64,000 bases of DNA. Origin: Nageia nagi (lineage: Eukaryota; Pinophyta). The number at the start of each line of letters is the position of its first letter. The first letter of the stretch is position 1. Location: NCBI GenBank assembly GCA_050084985.1, contig JBITNC010000001.1, positions 90,396,001 through 90,460,000 of the forward strand, given 5' to 3'. Below the pieces are notes generated by a model. That model saw only the letters and a list, made by a program, of their open reading frames with translations. It was not told the DNA's origin and did no database searches. Positions 45,800 to 57,740 of the stretch are shown one piece after another. A program made the position numbers and the translations under genes.

Positions 45800-46480
45800 A
45801 CCCTAATGCAGGCAATGAAAGGTGGCCCTTTCTTTAATCTAGGTCTTTTCGTTCGCTTGTTTTTATGTAAATAATCGAAAACAAACAAAATGGAGATGGA
45901 ACCACTGAAATGCTAAGAATTTTGTGCATTAGGCCAAGCTGGAGCGAGGAAATGTTACAAGTGTCTCCAAGTTTATTCCTTCTCCTGCGCGACATCCATC
46001 TACAGGGCACAAGTTCACGAGGAGATGCAGGGCCATGACAAGCAGGCTGCTTCGTCCAAGAGGTGAACATGTTCCATCTTTAACATTTCAATATAGTTTT
46101 GGAGTATTAAGTGATTCATTTAAAGAAATTATCCATCTATAAGTAAAACGAACTACCTGGTTTATAGTATGTCAGCTTCCTATCTATGATTTTTTTCTTC
46201 TGTTTGTTGTATTGGCAGCTACTATTAAGGGTCCTTAAATTCAGAGAAAAAGCGAAGAAAGAGTAACATGTTTATTTTTCATCGTCAAAGTGATTTATGG
46301 GTAACTAGTTTTCCTTATCCACTTCAGTTGGATGAGAATGGAGATGGCAATCCAGGAATGTACGCCCAAGGTTCTTTCTAGAAGATATATCTGCTAATAC
46401 TCGATATCAACACTCCATGATCAAGGGCGCAGAGAAAAGGTGTTTACTGGATGGCATATGACTACTCCCATGATCACTTC
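45800..46480 (+). pseudogene. Repeated exon-like segments in U4 unit II
   Basis: Three exon-like blocks recur in units II, III and IV. A block with VHEEMQGHDKQAASSKR ends at AAGAG|GTGAAC (about 46060). A second begins after TTGGCAG with KGP and holds Q.KS..R. A third begins after CCACTTCAG with LDENGDGNP and is followed by CAAG|GT. Frames are kept in places but broken in each copy, for example the stop after KGP in this one. It may be a small gene co-duplicated with U4; I do not recognise it. Confidence 0.35.
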
Positions 46481-47722
46481 CTAAGTGGGTTGGATTGCAA
46501 GGCAGTGGTGGTTATAGGAAAAAGCTACGATGCACGCAGAATTATATATTATAATAGCTGTTTTATATAGGTGTGATCATGACAGTAGTCATATATCCAT
46601 CTAGTAAATACATCTTCACTCCCCAGTCCGATTGAGGAACCTTTTTGTTTGATTGGTAGCTAGTTCTTTTTGTGCCCATACTTATTTTAAAGGTGAAGTT
46701 ATCTCTGTACTCTTTGCCAGAAGATAGCAGTACCCAAATTCATTCAAAATGGTTTCTATATAAATTGAATTAGCGATTACGATTCCCGGTCAAATAATTT
46801 TAGATCTGTATTGAAAGGAGCATTATGAACGAACTCAGTTGATTTTTTAATTTTACAGTGAATCATATATTCATGTATTCTATATTAATTATCATCTTTT
46901 TAATTAAATAATTAGAAAAAATAAGAATAAAAGGATAATTTGGGTGCAATTTTGTATGTAGTAAAAACTTTATAAATGTAAGAATTTAAATTATATTATT
47001 ATTTACAAAAATGATATTGATAAAAGATTATATTTGGAGTCAAAAACTAATTATTTTAAATATTTATAAAATCGATATTGGTAAAAGATTCTGTTTGGAG
47101 TCAAAAACACAATTTTTTTAGAATATTTGTTTCATTTGATAAAATATACTTTTTTTAAATATCTATTTTACCTAATAACGTTAAGTTAATATGCCATCAA
47201 ATCATGTTGAGATCTTACAATAAGAAATGTTTAAAATATCTTATATTACGATCTTTTAATGCGTGAACATCATTATATTGACCAATCTAAACCCATTATA
47301 TGATCTTTTTAAGAAAATATGGAAACCTCCAACAAAACCAACTTCGTGACTAATAATAAAAAAGTCTTGTCTCTCCATAATAGTAGATGAAGCAAAAGAT
47401 ACTTCTCCAACTCTACATGTTTTATCATGTGAATATTTAATGTATACTTTTGTGGGCATTTGTGAAGTTTTAATATAGTTTCAATAAACTAAATGATACG
47501 AATTCGTAAATTTGAAATCAATAATGGAGTATTACATCAATGGTGCAAATTATCAAAAATTGAATATATAAATAGTACAATCAAATATGTACAATTTTGA
47601 ATGGAATTTAGTTGGATCTTTTATTCAACATATCATATTTTATTTGGTTTTTTATATTAAGTTATACATCAAGATGAAATAATTCAATCAATCTCATTGT
47701 TTAAGTAACTTAACAATTAAAT

Positions 47723-47990
47723 ACATAACATTTAAGAGAGAACACAATAACATAACATTTAATAGAGAACATAATAGTTGGAATGTGAAATAACAAGAAA
47801 AGAAATGAATAAAATATGAAAATACTTAAAATTAAGCGAAATGCAATGTTCATAAAATATGATTCAAGAGAGAACATAATAGTTTAACATTTAAGAGAGA
47901 ACACAATAGTTGGAATGTGAAATAATAAGAAAAGAAATTAACAAAATATGAAAAGATCCAAAATTAAGTGAAGCGCAATACTCACATTTA
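47723..47990. repeat. Tandem duplication, period about 133 bp
   Basis: Repeats of TAACATTTAAGAGAGAACAC and ATAGTTGGAATGTGAAATAA followed by AAGAAAAGAAAT. Three partial copies are seen. Confidence 0.82.
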
Positions 47991-48257
47991 TGAAACGTGG
48001 TTACGTTTTGTTAGAAATACGATGGCAATTGCATTTGAAATTAATCGATGAAAAGCGATGGTTTATGGGTAAAAAATTGAAAACTTGATTTTGATGATAG
48101 ATTTTGCTCTTCAAGTTGTTTCAATTTCCAACAATTTAATCCATGTGAATATTTTATTTATACAATATTTTAAAGGGTTTACTTTTATGTAGATTTGATC
48201 CCTTTACCACCTACTCAAAGCAAACCATGCAATGTTTTAAAGGAATTCTTTTGCCTC

Positions 48258-48600
48258 TTATAATTAAGTGGACTTCTAATATATAAAGAGATTATCTTAA
48301 CGTCGAGGGTGAACCTTACAAATTAATCTATATATTTGTAAAACACTTGACCTTCAAAATGTTGGTAGTAACTCTTTGAAATCATTAGAAAATCCACCTC
48401 ATACATGTAAAATTGATCCCTTCAAAAGTTACAATTAAGTAGACTTCTAATATATAAAATGATTATCTTAACTTCAACCTTACAAGTTAATCTACCTCTT
48501 CATAAGACACTTTACCTTTGAAATGTTGGTAGTAACTCTTTGAAATCATTACAAAATCCACCTTGTACATGTAAAATTGATTTGTTCAAAATTTTGAAGA
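48258..48600. repeat. Tandem duplication, period about 171 bp
   Basis: Both units hold ACTTCTAATATATAAA, GATTATCTTAAC, AATGTTGGTAGTAACTCTTT and ACATGTAAAATTGAT in the same order. Confidence 0.85.
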
Positions 48601-50668
48601 TCATCTTGAAAATATGAAACTCCATTGTTATGCAATAAATTCAAAAGCAAAGTTTCTTTTCTTGCCTTTATGATATGAAATTTCATGATTATATAATAAC
48701 ACAAGTTTCTTCCAAATTTTAAAAGGTTTAAAAGTGAGATCCTACCTCTAACCAATTGTTCGTACTAAAAGACATATTCTATCATTATAGTTATGTTATA
48801 TAATGTTGAACTCTATGTTTTAGGGCATCTTCAAGTTGTGTTATAATACCTATAATAAAGTATTCATAAATATTTCATATATTTGTAAGATAAGTTCCAT
48901 CATATTGTATCTTATCTTTTTGGTGGTATCTTGATATATTCCATCCTATATTTTTATTAGCATCTTTAGGTTATTTTGTAAGAGCCTTCAAATCACGTTT
49001 GAACCCTATAAATGTTGTATTTTCTTTATTATGATTTTTTTTACATAAATACTAGCTTAGATATCTTAGACATGTGTTTAAAAATATCAAAGAGGTTTTA
49101 ATTTTGTGGAGTCTATCTTGGAAATCACATTTTCAAGAAAATATGGGGGCTATTTTGCACCAAAATATCAAGTTTCAAGATAAAGAAAATGAAATGAATT
49201 TGAGATTTGAGATCCTATATTTATCTAAAAGCCCCCACAATTTTTATATATGCAAAATGCCCTAAGAATATGATTACCAATAATCATATTTTAGGTTTAT
49301 ATGAGTGACAACACTCCTATTTTTTAAGTGCTTTTATCTTAGAGGGTTTATGGTTCCATCATATTTTAGTTTTAAAAGTTTATATAACTTTGGTTTCTTC
49401 ATTTCAAGTATTTCATGCATGTTTTGAACTAAATGGGGAGCATATTAATCGTCATTGATGTTAATCCTAACCCTCATCAAATCCAATACAAGTTGCATTA
49501 ATCTCCTCAAAGTTATTAAATTTGTAGGTATCTTTGGGAGAAGTTTGGTGATAATTCTCAAAGGGTTAGATCCATCAAAAATAGTTGCTCAAGTATTTAT
49601 TATATTTCATGCAGTTAGAACTAGGATTAAAACAAGTAATTATTTTTATTTATCATAGATCTCTTATGTACCCTAATTTATCATATTGCATTATATATAT
49701 ATATATATTATCATTTATAGACAAAGTATTTGTAGATTAAATATTTCAAAAAGCATTTTATTCTGTCTATAATGTGTATCTAATTTATAAGAGAAAATGT
49801 ATGGATAATGATGAAATCCTTCTAAAGATGGTAGGGATGAGATTTTGGACCTCAAACATATGGAACCTAAGATTGATGAACTATTTTCACCAAATATTTA
49901 ATTACATTCAAAGGTGCGAATGATAATATTTTACACATATCAGATCGTGGGATAAGGTGGAACCATATGTGAGCCATAAAGGTTATTAATGGCGAGGACA
50001 TAAATAATGTTGACTTTAGAGTGAGTTCTCATGGGAAGATTTATGATTGCAATAACCCTTTCCCCCCTATAAGGTGTTTTGGTGTACATGTTAGCTAAAA
50101 GATTGCCTTCGCCATAAGTATATTGCTTGAGCATGTTAACTCCTTCATAATGTGATTATTTAATATTTATATGGTGAAGTTGAAAGTTATCTTGTAACAT
50201 TTGGTTCATTGTATAATCTCACCATAAATTAACTATCTGCATTTACACTACATTCTCATGATTATTTGTATTGAGCTCATAAATTAAAGGTCTTTTATGA
50301 TATACTAATGAAACAATATATATTTCTCGATCGACATCAACATTCCTTTTTTCTCATAATTACTTTTAAAAGATACCAAATATTTATTTTCCTTTTGAAA
50401 AACAAAACTAACAAACAACTATTTACGAAAAAACCAACACGTTGTTTTTTTGATAATTATAAATAAAAATAACTTGAATAAGAATAAATCATAATTCAAT
50501 ACCATTATTATAACTAACTATATTTAACTACATCATTCTATTTAATATCATTTGCTATAATTTAATGAGAAAATAGAATCTACTTGGTTTTAGCATATGA
50601 TGGTAAGAAGTGACAGTCATCAGGGCGGGCAGGAAGGCAAGGAAAAGAGTGCGCATGTGGTATTTAAT

Positions 50669-50720
50669 AGTCCCACATGGGAGGGGAGAAGAGGATCTGG
50701 CCGAAGGAGAGACCATAAGA
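50669..50720 (+). promoter_or_regulatory. U4 copy 3 promoter: USE and altered TATA-like box
   Basis: AGTCCCACATGGG at 50669-50681. The TATA-like box is ACCATAAG where the other copies have ACTATAAG. A second AT box, GGATAAAATT, sits just before the RNA start. Confidence 0.8.
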
Positions 50721-50745
50721 TTGGTAGGGGAGGTAGGATAAAATT

Positions 50746-50898
50746 ATCTTTGCGCTTGGGGCAATGACGCAGCTAGTGAGGTAAAACCGAGGCGCGTCAA
50801 TTGCTGGTTGAAAACTATTTCCAAACCCCCTCATCGGCCTTCCTCCTTGGTTGGCCGTTGAGAATTTTTGTAAAGGCCTACCTTCTTGGTTTGGGCCC
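50746..50898 (+). ncRNA. U4: U4 snRNA gene, copy 3
   Basis: Nearly the same RNA as copy 1: identical 5' end, kink-turn loop and stem I, central hairpin CTCATCGGCC...GGCCGTTGAG, Sm-like site AATTTTTGTAAAG and 3' hairpin ACC...GGT. It is about 153 bases long. It differs from copy 1 mainly downstream, where the end reads GGGCCCTCCAGTCGAAGG; CAGTCGAA resembles the plant snRNA 3' box (CA..AGTNNAA). The TATA-like box has one change, so expression could be weaker. Possible role as for copy 1. Confidence 0.9.
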
Positions 50899-51102
50899 TC
50901 CAGTCGAAGGCTAAACTGCATTGTAAGTATATCTGATCTTTTAGCGTAATGTATTTTAAATTTGAGATTTGATGTGCGTTTATATCATTTATGTTCTTTG
51001 ATTTACTATTAATTTCCTTGGAAAACATTTTTATAATATTAATTTTTCTCAGCCAATTTTATCATTGGATTTCTCGTCTCACATATCTAGCCAAACCATA
51101 TT

Positions 51103-51405
51103 ATGAAGCACAGAAGATCCGGTAAAGAACATGTTGCAATGCCAATATATTTAGCTGACCTCACCAGAATATTCTGCATCTTATTAACAGCTATGAGCCC
51201 TTTTACTCTTAGCTTTTGCTTTATGATGACCTACTCAATCTTGGAAACTAAGCTTTTCGGCTCAGCCCCAAAAGATCAGTTTATTTATACTCCTGGTATA
51301 ATTTCTATAATAACAGAGGATACTTTGGTGAACCAGATCGTCATGCTCAAGGCGGATCGTCTCAGGTCCGATAGCTATTCACTGAAAAATACGCCTTGTT
51401 ATTAA
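51103..51405 (+). CDS. Hypothetical ORF in U4 unit III
   Basis: A 100-residue plus-strand frame from ATG. It reads MKHRRSGKEHVAMPIYLADL, then a hydrophobic stretch ILLTAMSPFTLSFCFMMTYS, then ILETKLFGSAPKDQ. The first half aligns with the remnant in unit II at about 45180-45390. The C-terminal part lies in sequence absent from unit II. One transmembrane segment is possible. No family is recognised and the frame is not kept in unit II, so it is probably not a functional gene. Confidence 0.25.
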   Translation: MKHRRSGKEHVAMPIYLADLTRIFCILLTAMSPFTLSFCFMMTYSILETKLFGSAPKDQFIYTPGIISIITEDTLVNQIVMLKADRLRSDSYSLKNTPCY

Positions 51406-52129
51406 TTAAGCAGTATTGGATCGGCCCAGTCTTCACAAAATAGGGTGCTGGGGGAGCGGTTAGAGACACGCTAGATCCTCTACTATGTTAGTCTAGCTTT
51501 GCGGAGTATTCATCATTTATGTCTCGAGGTAAAGTTAGAAGAAACGACCAATCTTTGAGCACCGCTCAGAGTTGTTCTTCATAGACTGCTATGAAACACA
51601 CGACCAAAAAAGCTCCCATCAACCCTATTAGTATTATTGAAGCGACAAGTCAAGAACTGTGTTTAAGATGATTTGAATAAGCCTTTCATCCGCTGCGTGG
51701 AGATGCGGATTTTGGCCTATTTTGTTGTTGAAAGGTCCTCAGAAAGTTAGAATTCTCTCTTGGTCTCTGGGTATTGGAGAGATGAAATTGTAATTCTGGA
51801 TACTTTCAAATTCCGCAAATGAAACAAGCTGGCCCTTTGTTTTATCTAGATTTGTTAGTTTACTCGTTTTTAGATAAATAATCGAAAGCAAACAAAATGG
51901 AGGAATTGAACCACAAAAATTATAACAATTCTGTGTATTAGCACTTGGGAGTAGCCATAAGCCAGTTGCTCTTACTCAATAAATTAGTCTGTTTTTAACA
52001 GATTTCAATCATCTTCGCTCCCCAGTGAGGGATTTATACCCTTTCACCCCTCAAATTTGTTTGTTTCCTGGAAATGACTATAATGTGTTGGGATCAAAAG
52101 ATTAAAAGTTAAGAGCAATGGCTCCATTT

Positions 52130-52860
52130 CTATATAAATTAGGATCATCAATCAGCCATTCAATGTTATGGCGTTTTCAATTCCGAAATTATGGAAAGGG
52201 GAGGAGTATAGCAACCACTTTTACACACTTTATCAATTTGTCCAATCTTCGGCTTCAATGAATAAATTGGGGAAATCTCTCTATTTGCCAAGCCAAACCG
52301 GAGGAAATGTGAGTGTCACCAAGTTTATTCTTTCTCCTGCTGGACATCCATCTATACGCACAAGTTAACGAGGAGATGCAGGGCCATGACTAGCACGCTG
52401 CTTCGTCGAAGAGGTGGACATGCTCCATCTTTATCATTTCAATATGGATTTTGGAGTATTAAGTGATCCGTTTAAAGAAATTACCCATCCATTAGTTAAA
52501 AGAACTCCAGTTTGATAATAAATCTGTTTTCCATTTATAATTTTTTTTTTCTTTTTGTTGAATTGGCAGCTAAGGGTCCTCAAATTCAGAGTAAAAGCAA
52601 AGACAGAGCAACAGGTTTTTTTTCCTTTATCCACTTCAGTTGGATGAGAACGGATATGGCAATCCAACAATGCACCCTAAGGTTCTGTTTAGAAGATGTA
52701 TCTACTAATACTCAACATCAACACTCCATGATGAAGGGAGGAGAGAAGAGGTGTTTACTGGATGGGTTTATGACTGCTCTGATCACTTCCTAAATGGGTT
52801 GGATTGGAGGGTGGTGGTGGTTAAAGGAAGAAGAGTGAGATGAGGATGATGGAGGCATAT
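52130..52860 (+). pseudogene. Gene-like module downstream of U4 copy 3
   Basis: CTATATAAATTAGGATCATC at about 52131 is followed by ATG at 52168 and a 66-codon frame beginning MAFSIPKLWKGEEYSNHFYT. A second frame after TTGGCAG (about 52570) reads AKGPQIQSKSKDRAT up to a GT. A third block after CCACTTCAG (about 52640) reads LDENGYGNPTMHPK up to AAG|GTTCTG. These blocks parallel those in units II and IV. The arrangement looks like a TATA-driven small gene with three or more exons. Disagreements of frame among copies suggest pseudogenes. Function is not recognised. Confidence 0.35.
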
Positions 52861-52950
52861 GGAGAACCAAGAGGTCATATATATTATGATTGCTATTTTA
52901 TATTGGTTTGATCATGACAGAGTAGTCGTATACCCATCTAGTAAATACAT

Positions 52951-54924
52951 TTTCTCTCCCCTTTTGCACAATTCAGGCAGCTAGTTCTGACTCTATTAGG
53001 ATCAAAATTGAAGGGTTGCTTAAATTTTTTTAAGGTTGAATTCTAAGAATGCCTTTTTCGAGTGAAGGTTTATAAAACAGCACATCCTTTATTTCAAATA
53101 CATGTTTAATATGATATAATATTTTTTGGTAGTACAAATTTGAATGAAAAAAAAAAAGGTGAATGTGAATAAAAATGCTAAAAATGCATTAAAATGAATG
53201 TGAAGCAATATCGTTTTCATATTCTTTTCAATATCTACTAGTTAATAAGTAATAAAGACCACAATCAGGATCCAGAAATAAAGTAAAAGGTGACTTTTGA
53301 TGTTCACCAACTCAATTTTGAAAACATGTTCAATTGAAGTATAGAACTTCTTGTAACAAGTTCAATTAATTTAAATATTAACAATCTAATTACTTCCTCA
53401 AAAATTTGTATTGCATACTAATCTTAGTCATAGGAGTAACTCAATACTAGTTCTATTGAACATATTCTTGCCAGGAAATCTCAAAACCAAACCAGGTTCA
53501 TACAAACAATGATGAAAGCATTTCAAATGATGATCTTGCAAGATCAAGAACATGCAGACTCAGCATGGCATAGCGATTTCCAACTAAAATAAAGGCAGTC
53601 TCAGGTTTCGTGGAAGCTTCAATAGTGAAAAACTCAATAAATTGTTATGCGATCCTAATGAATAATTTAATATTCATGCACACTATTAAAGTTTACACAT
53701 GATAAATAGTCCTGAATAGCTGGCTGAATTGTTATCTATACTTATAGAAGATAAAGAAAAGCATACATGATAAAGAGGATAATTATAATCATATATATTT
53801 GTGTTATTGGACAACACATTTTCCTTGAAGAGGAGGTTCTACTATACAGGTATAAAAAATTTGCTGCACAATAGCTTGAGCATAAATAACATTCTAGTCA
53901 ATTAGCCCGATAATACTTTGAAACTTTCACTTGGATGAAAGTCGACTTAAGAAGTCTAGATCTAGGAAGGTACACAATACCCAGTTTAGTATAGAGTAAT
54001 AGTATAATAATTTAAAATAGCATATAAAAGAACCACATCTGCTGAAAATTAAGTTAAAGATCAAATTTTATAAAGAAAATTGTCAATTTCTAGAATAATA
54101 GTACTATATCCACAAAACCTTTCACATGAAAGGCCAACTCTAATGGATAGTAGATAAATTGAAGTTAAACATCATGATGTGTTGGGGGAGGAAAGAAATA
54201 TTCTAATTAACATTAGAAAGACCTTAGAAGTATGGTCTTTCTACTTGAGAATGCATAGTTATTTAGGTTAAGAAGTAGTCTAGCTTCTTTTACAAAGAAA
54301 TAATCAATATTAATTGTGGTTACAATCAATAATTTTGGTAATTTATTTTAATGATTAGAGATTAGTAAAGTAATCAAACTAATTTTTTTTAGAATCAAAA
54401 AGTATAAAGATTTAGAAGTATCATTGAAAAAGAAAACAAGAAAAACAAAATGATGTTGTGAATTTGATGAATTTTTTAAGAAATTATACAATATAAACAA
54501 GATTTTGAAGTATATTAGATGCCATTCATTCATCATCTTATGGAGATGGGAACAATGTCTAACCAACTATTTTTCACAGTTTGGAGGCATGGAATAAGTA
54601 GATATCTTTACTTTGTATGTTATAGGCTTATAATAGAGATGTTTAAGGGTTTAGATTTTCTTTATAATTTTTAACTCAATCAAACATATACTCTAATGTG
54701 AAATGGTATCAACAAGGCGAAATTTGTCATGATTCACATTTTTTTCTTTCAAAATTTAACATATATTGATGGACAAATGATAAGAAGTATCGTCAATGAA
54801 ATCTCAAAAGAAATAATCATTTTGAAGGGGCCAAATGATTCTAGGTATGATAAACAAGGTTTTCATTATATAAAATCTATGAAATATAAATAGAAATAAA
54901 GCTAACCCAAATTCATTATTTCAG
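52951..54924. other. No recognisable gene
   Basis: AT-rich sequence without long frames. The short minus frame at 54348-54566 has no domain. Confidence 0.45.
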
Positions 54925-55258
54925 CAATAGAATACATGATATTCATAAAGAAAATTCATCAATAAAAAAATTATATAAAAGCTTAATAAATACCTTTCTC
55001 TTGGGTGGTTTTATGTGTGGAATGTGGGTTTATAGCTTGTTTAGTCTTCAACTAAAATAGTAATATATATTAGATTCAATTAATAATTTAACAATAGAAT
55101 ACATGATATTCATAAAGAACATTCATCAATAAAAAAATTATATAAAAACTTAATAAATACCTTTCTCTTGGATGGTTTTATGTGTGGAATGTGGATTCAT
55201 AGCTTGTTCACTCTTCAATTAAAATAGTTATATATATTAAATTCAATTAAGAGTCTAA
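54925..55258. repeat. Tandem duplication, period about 167 bp
   Basis: Both units hold CAATAGAATACATGATATTC, ATCAATAAAAAAATTATATA, AATAAATACCTTTCTCTTGG and TTTTATGTGTGGAATGTGG. Identity is high, so the duplication is fairly recent. Confidence 0.88.
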
Positions 55259-56289
55259 CAATATACACTCCCACGTTTGAAATGTCTCCAAATGCATTCA
55301 TATATACCAAATTTTAAAATTGGATGCTTGTTTTATGAATTGTAGAGATTAAAATTTCAATTTGCATTAGCAAATAGTTTCTTAGATAACTACATTAACA
55401 ATGGGCATCGGTGAACTAGAATTGGAAGGCTTGACAAATTAGTAGTTGATAATGGTAATTAATTTAGTAAGTACTACTTCACAATTGGCAACTTTCTTAA
55501 ATTCCTACCACATTCTAAGTTTAGAGCTTCAAAAATTAGTAATGAATAATATAATAACTAATAATTGTAGTTATATATTTTAATTTCAAAATTAATTTTT
55601 TTATATTTTAAAATTTTAAATTTAACATCGACCTTAAAGCATGAAGGGTATATTTAAATACTTGCATTTTATTTGATTGCTGATTTTTAAATCATCCATA
55701 TTGAAAGGGTAAAAATGCCTTTGAAGGCCATTGAAGGTTTCAAATTTGACCATAGGTTTCTATCCTTTACCAAAAGAGATCAATGGTGGTGAGCGATGAA
55801 GTACCCAAATCCATTCAAAATGGTTTCTATATAAATTGAATCAATGATTAGTACCTAGTTTTTAGCTAAATAATTTTTGATGAGTATTGAAAGGATTTGT
55901 ATGAGCGAACTCAATTGATTTGTTAATTTTACAATAAACAATATATTCATGCATTGCACTTGTATATTATATATTAATTATCTCATTTATTGGTGTTGTC
56001 TATCTAGGAGATGGATCACCTTCTTTGATAACCTAACATGATTTGATATGTTTGATGTATTATGATACTTGTGCATTTTTTTAGTTGATTGCTTTTTTTT
56101 TTGATGCATTATGATATATTTATGCATTTTTTAGTTAGTTGTTTTTATTTTTCAGCTAGGCATATTCATGAAACTATTCTTCCTAAGCAGATTCGCGAAG
56201 TTAACATGCAATAATAGTTTCGCCAATATGTATAAACATATTCATGATGCCAATATGAAAAAAAATCTAAGCTTCAAAATACATTTTTG
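55259..56289. other. Fragment of the U4-unit end module and AT-rich spacer
   Basis: Sequence at 55800-55990 matches the end of unit II (46735-46910), including GGTTTCTATATAAATTGAAT and GCGAACTCAATTGATT. No gene is seen in the remainder. Confidence 0.55.
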
Positions 56290-56294
56290 CAAAG

Positions 56295-56375
56295 ATTTCT
56301 AAAAGGATGTTTTAAAGATTCGAACCCAGTTCACTCAGTTCAAAGTCCAACATTTTAATCATTACATTAGCATTT
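56295..56375 (-). mobile_element. Possible tRNA-derived SINE head
   Basis: The minus strand reads TGATTAAAATGTTGGACTTT, then GAACTGAGTGAACTGGGTTC and GAATC. GGGTTCGAATC is a perfect Pol III B box. The A box is weak (TAATGTAATG-like) and no tail or target duplication was identified. Confidence 0.3.
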
Positions 56376-56875
56376 AATTTAACAACATGCCTTTCACTTT
56401 TTTAATTTATCTTTCACTTGATAGATTCACAAAACTATTTTTGCATATTAACTTTGTGAATATACTTCAAATGAAACTATTTTTGCATATTAACTCCGCG
56501 AAAATACTTCAAATGCCAGGAAAAACCCTTGGAAAAATGTATTCGATTTGTGAAAAATTTGTTGGATGTGTTAGATTGTTAAAGAAGGCAATAAATCTCA
56601 TAGCTACACATGTATTATTTATTATTATTATTGATTTTTTTTAAAATTAATTAAAATAAATTAAGAACAAAAGAAAGATAATTTATGTGTAATTTTATAT
56701 TCATTTAGAACTTATAAACTAAAGAATTTAAATTATTTTTAATATCTAGAAAATTGATATTGATAAACAATTGTATTTGAAGTAAAAAAAACCATTGAAG
56801 ACATTTAAAAAAATATGTATATCACTTGATAATGTCTTGTTAAATATTATAAGATTCTACTTTACATATTTCATG
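56376..56875. other. No recognisable gene
   Basis: The 85-residue plus frame at 56387-56644 contains a repeated HINxxxILQM peptide from a local 40-base duplication (TTTTTGCATATTAACT). It has no family match. Confidence 0.35.
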
Positions 56876-56879
56876 CTTT

Positions 56880-57740
56880 ATAAGGCCTATATTTAGCGCA
56901 CTTGGGTTGGCCTTAGCCTTCCCTCACACCCAAGCTGTTGCACTATGCTCATCACTTCTTGAGTCTTAATTAAGGGTTGATTTGACCACTTGATTATGTT
57001 AGTCTACACCTCCCTTTTGGCTTGCAGATATTTCTAGGCCAATTCAGAGTGTGCTCCCACTAGCTTCAGATCAAGACTGATCACCATTTGACACATGAGC
57101 TTTGAGTCTATCGATTGTGCTTGATAGAGCCTAATATTGAGGATCATTTCATCTTTTGGTGTTTGATTTATTATGAGATTTAGGGGTGGTATAACTATCT
57201 TTTTTGGGATGCTTGTAGCTTGATCTTAACATTATTTCAGTTCCTAAACCATCGTTGTTTGACACTTTATATCAGAGAGACTTTCCTTCTTAGGAAACAT
57301 TTATTATTCGATTCCCAACACCTGATAGGTGATCGCTTGATTACCTCTTTCTTCCCAATTTCCTCAGGAGAGGGAGTTTGTAGGAGGATTGAGGACTCTC
57401 CTCAGTATACTCGATGTACCAGATAGAGGGTGCATATTGACCTTAGTTCTATGAGGTCGTAGCGGATCACAACCTTCTTTAGCTACAATAGTATCGATGT
57501 AAACACAGATCAGCCCAAGAGTGCACAGTCAAACATATCATGAGAGACCTTCCCTTTGACTATGTTTGCTTAATATGTTTCTTTGTTCGACTATTTATTT
57601 CCTTTTAGGGATTAGTTCCTACATTGTTCTTAGTCTTTTCATAGTTTGCTTTGAGTGAAGGCTATTGAGCCCCTCATGCTGCTTTAGACTTGTATTACCT
57701 TCAATCCTATTGATCGCTTTTGGTCATCTGTGGACATTAA
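56880..57740. other. Compositionally distinct island, unidentified
   Basis: This stretch is visibly richer in G+C than its surroundings and contains words such as CCTTCCCTCACACCCAAGC and GAGGTCGTAGCGGATCAC. The longest frame (57220-57426 plus) holds DTLYIRETFLLRKHLLF, which shows no clear family. It may be a fragment of a retroelement not otherwise present here. Confidence 0.3.

Larger units (their letters stand above)
44378..46870 (+). repeat. U4 repeat unit II
   Basis: The unit starts at GAGCTCATAAATTGAAAGTC, matching 42572 and 50275. It contains U4 copy 2 and a downstream module with GCAATGAAAGGTGGCCC, AGGAGATGCAGGGCCATGAC and TCCACTTCAGTTGGATGAGA. It ends near GAACGAACTCAGTTGATT, a sequence also found after unit I (43920) and at 55900. 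Confidence 0.82.
46880..49100. other. Spacer between U4 units II and III
   Basis: AT-rich and non-coding apart from two tandem duplications listed separately. The short frame at 47256-47459 on the minus strand has no known domain. Confidence 0.45.
49120..52950 (+). repeat. U4 repeat unit III
   Basis: The longest unit. Its upstream part matches 41530-42880 of unit I, U4 copy 3 lies at 50746, and its full downstream part runs to about 52940. It contains about 140-190 bases near 51270-51470 that unit II lacks. Confidence 0.82.
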
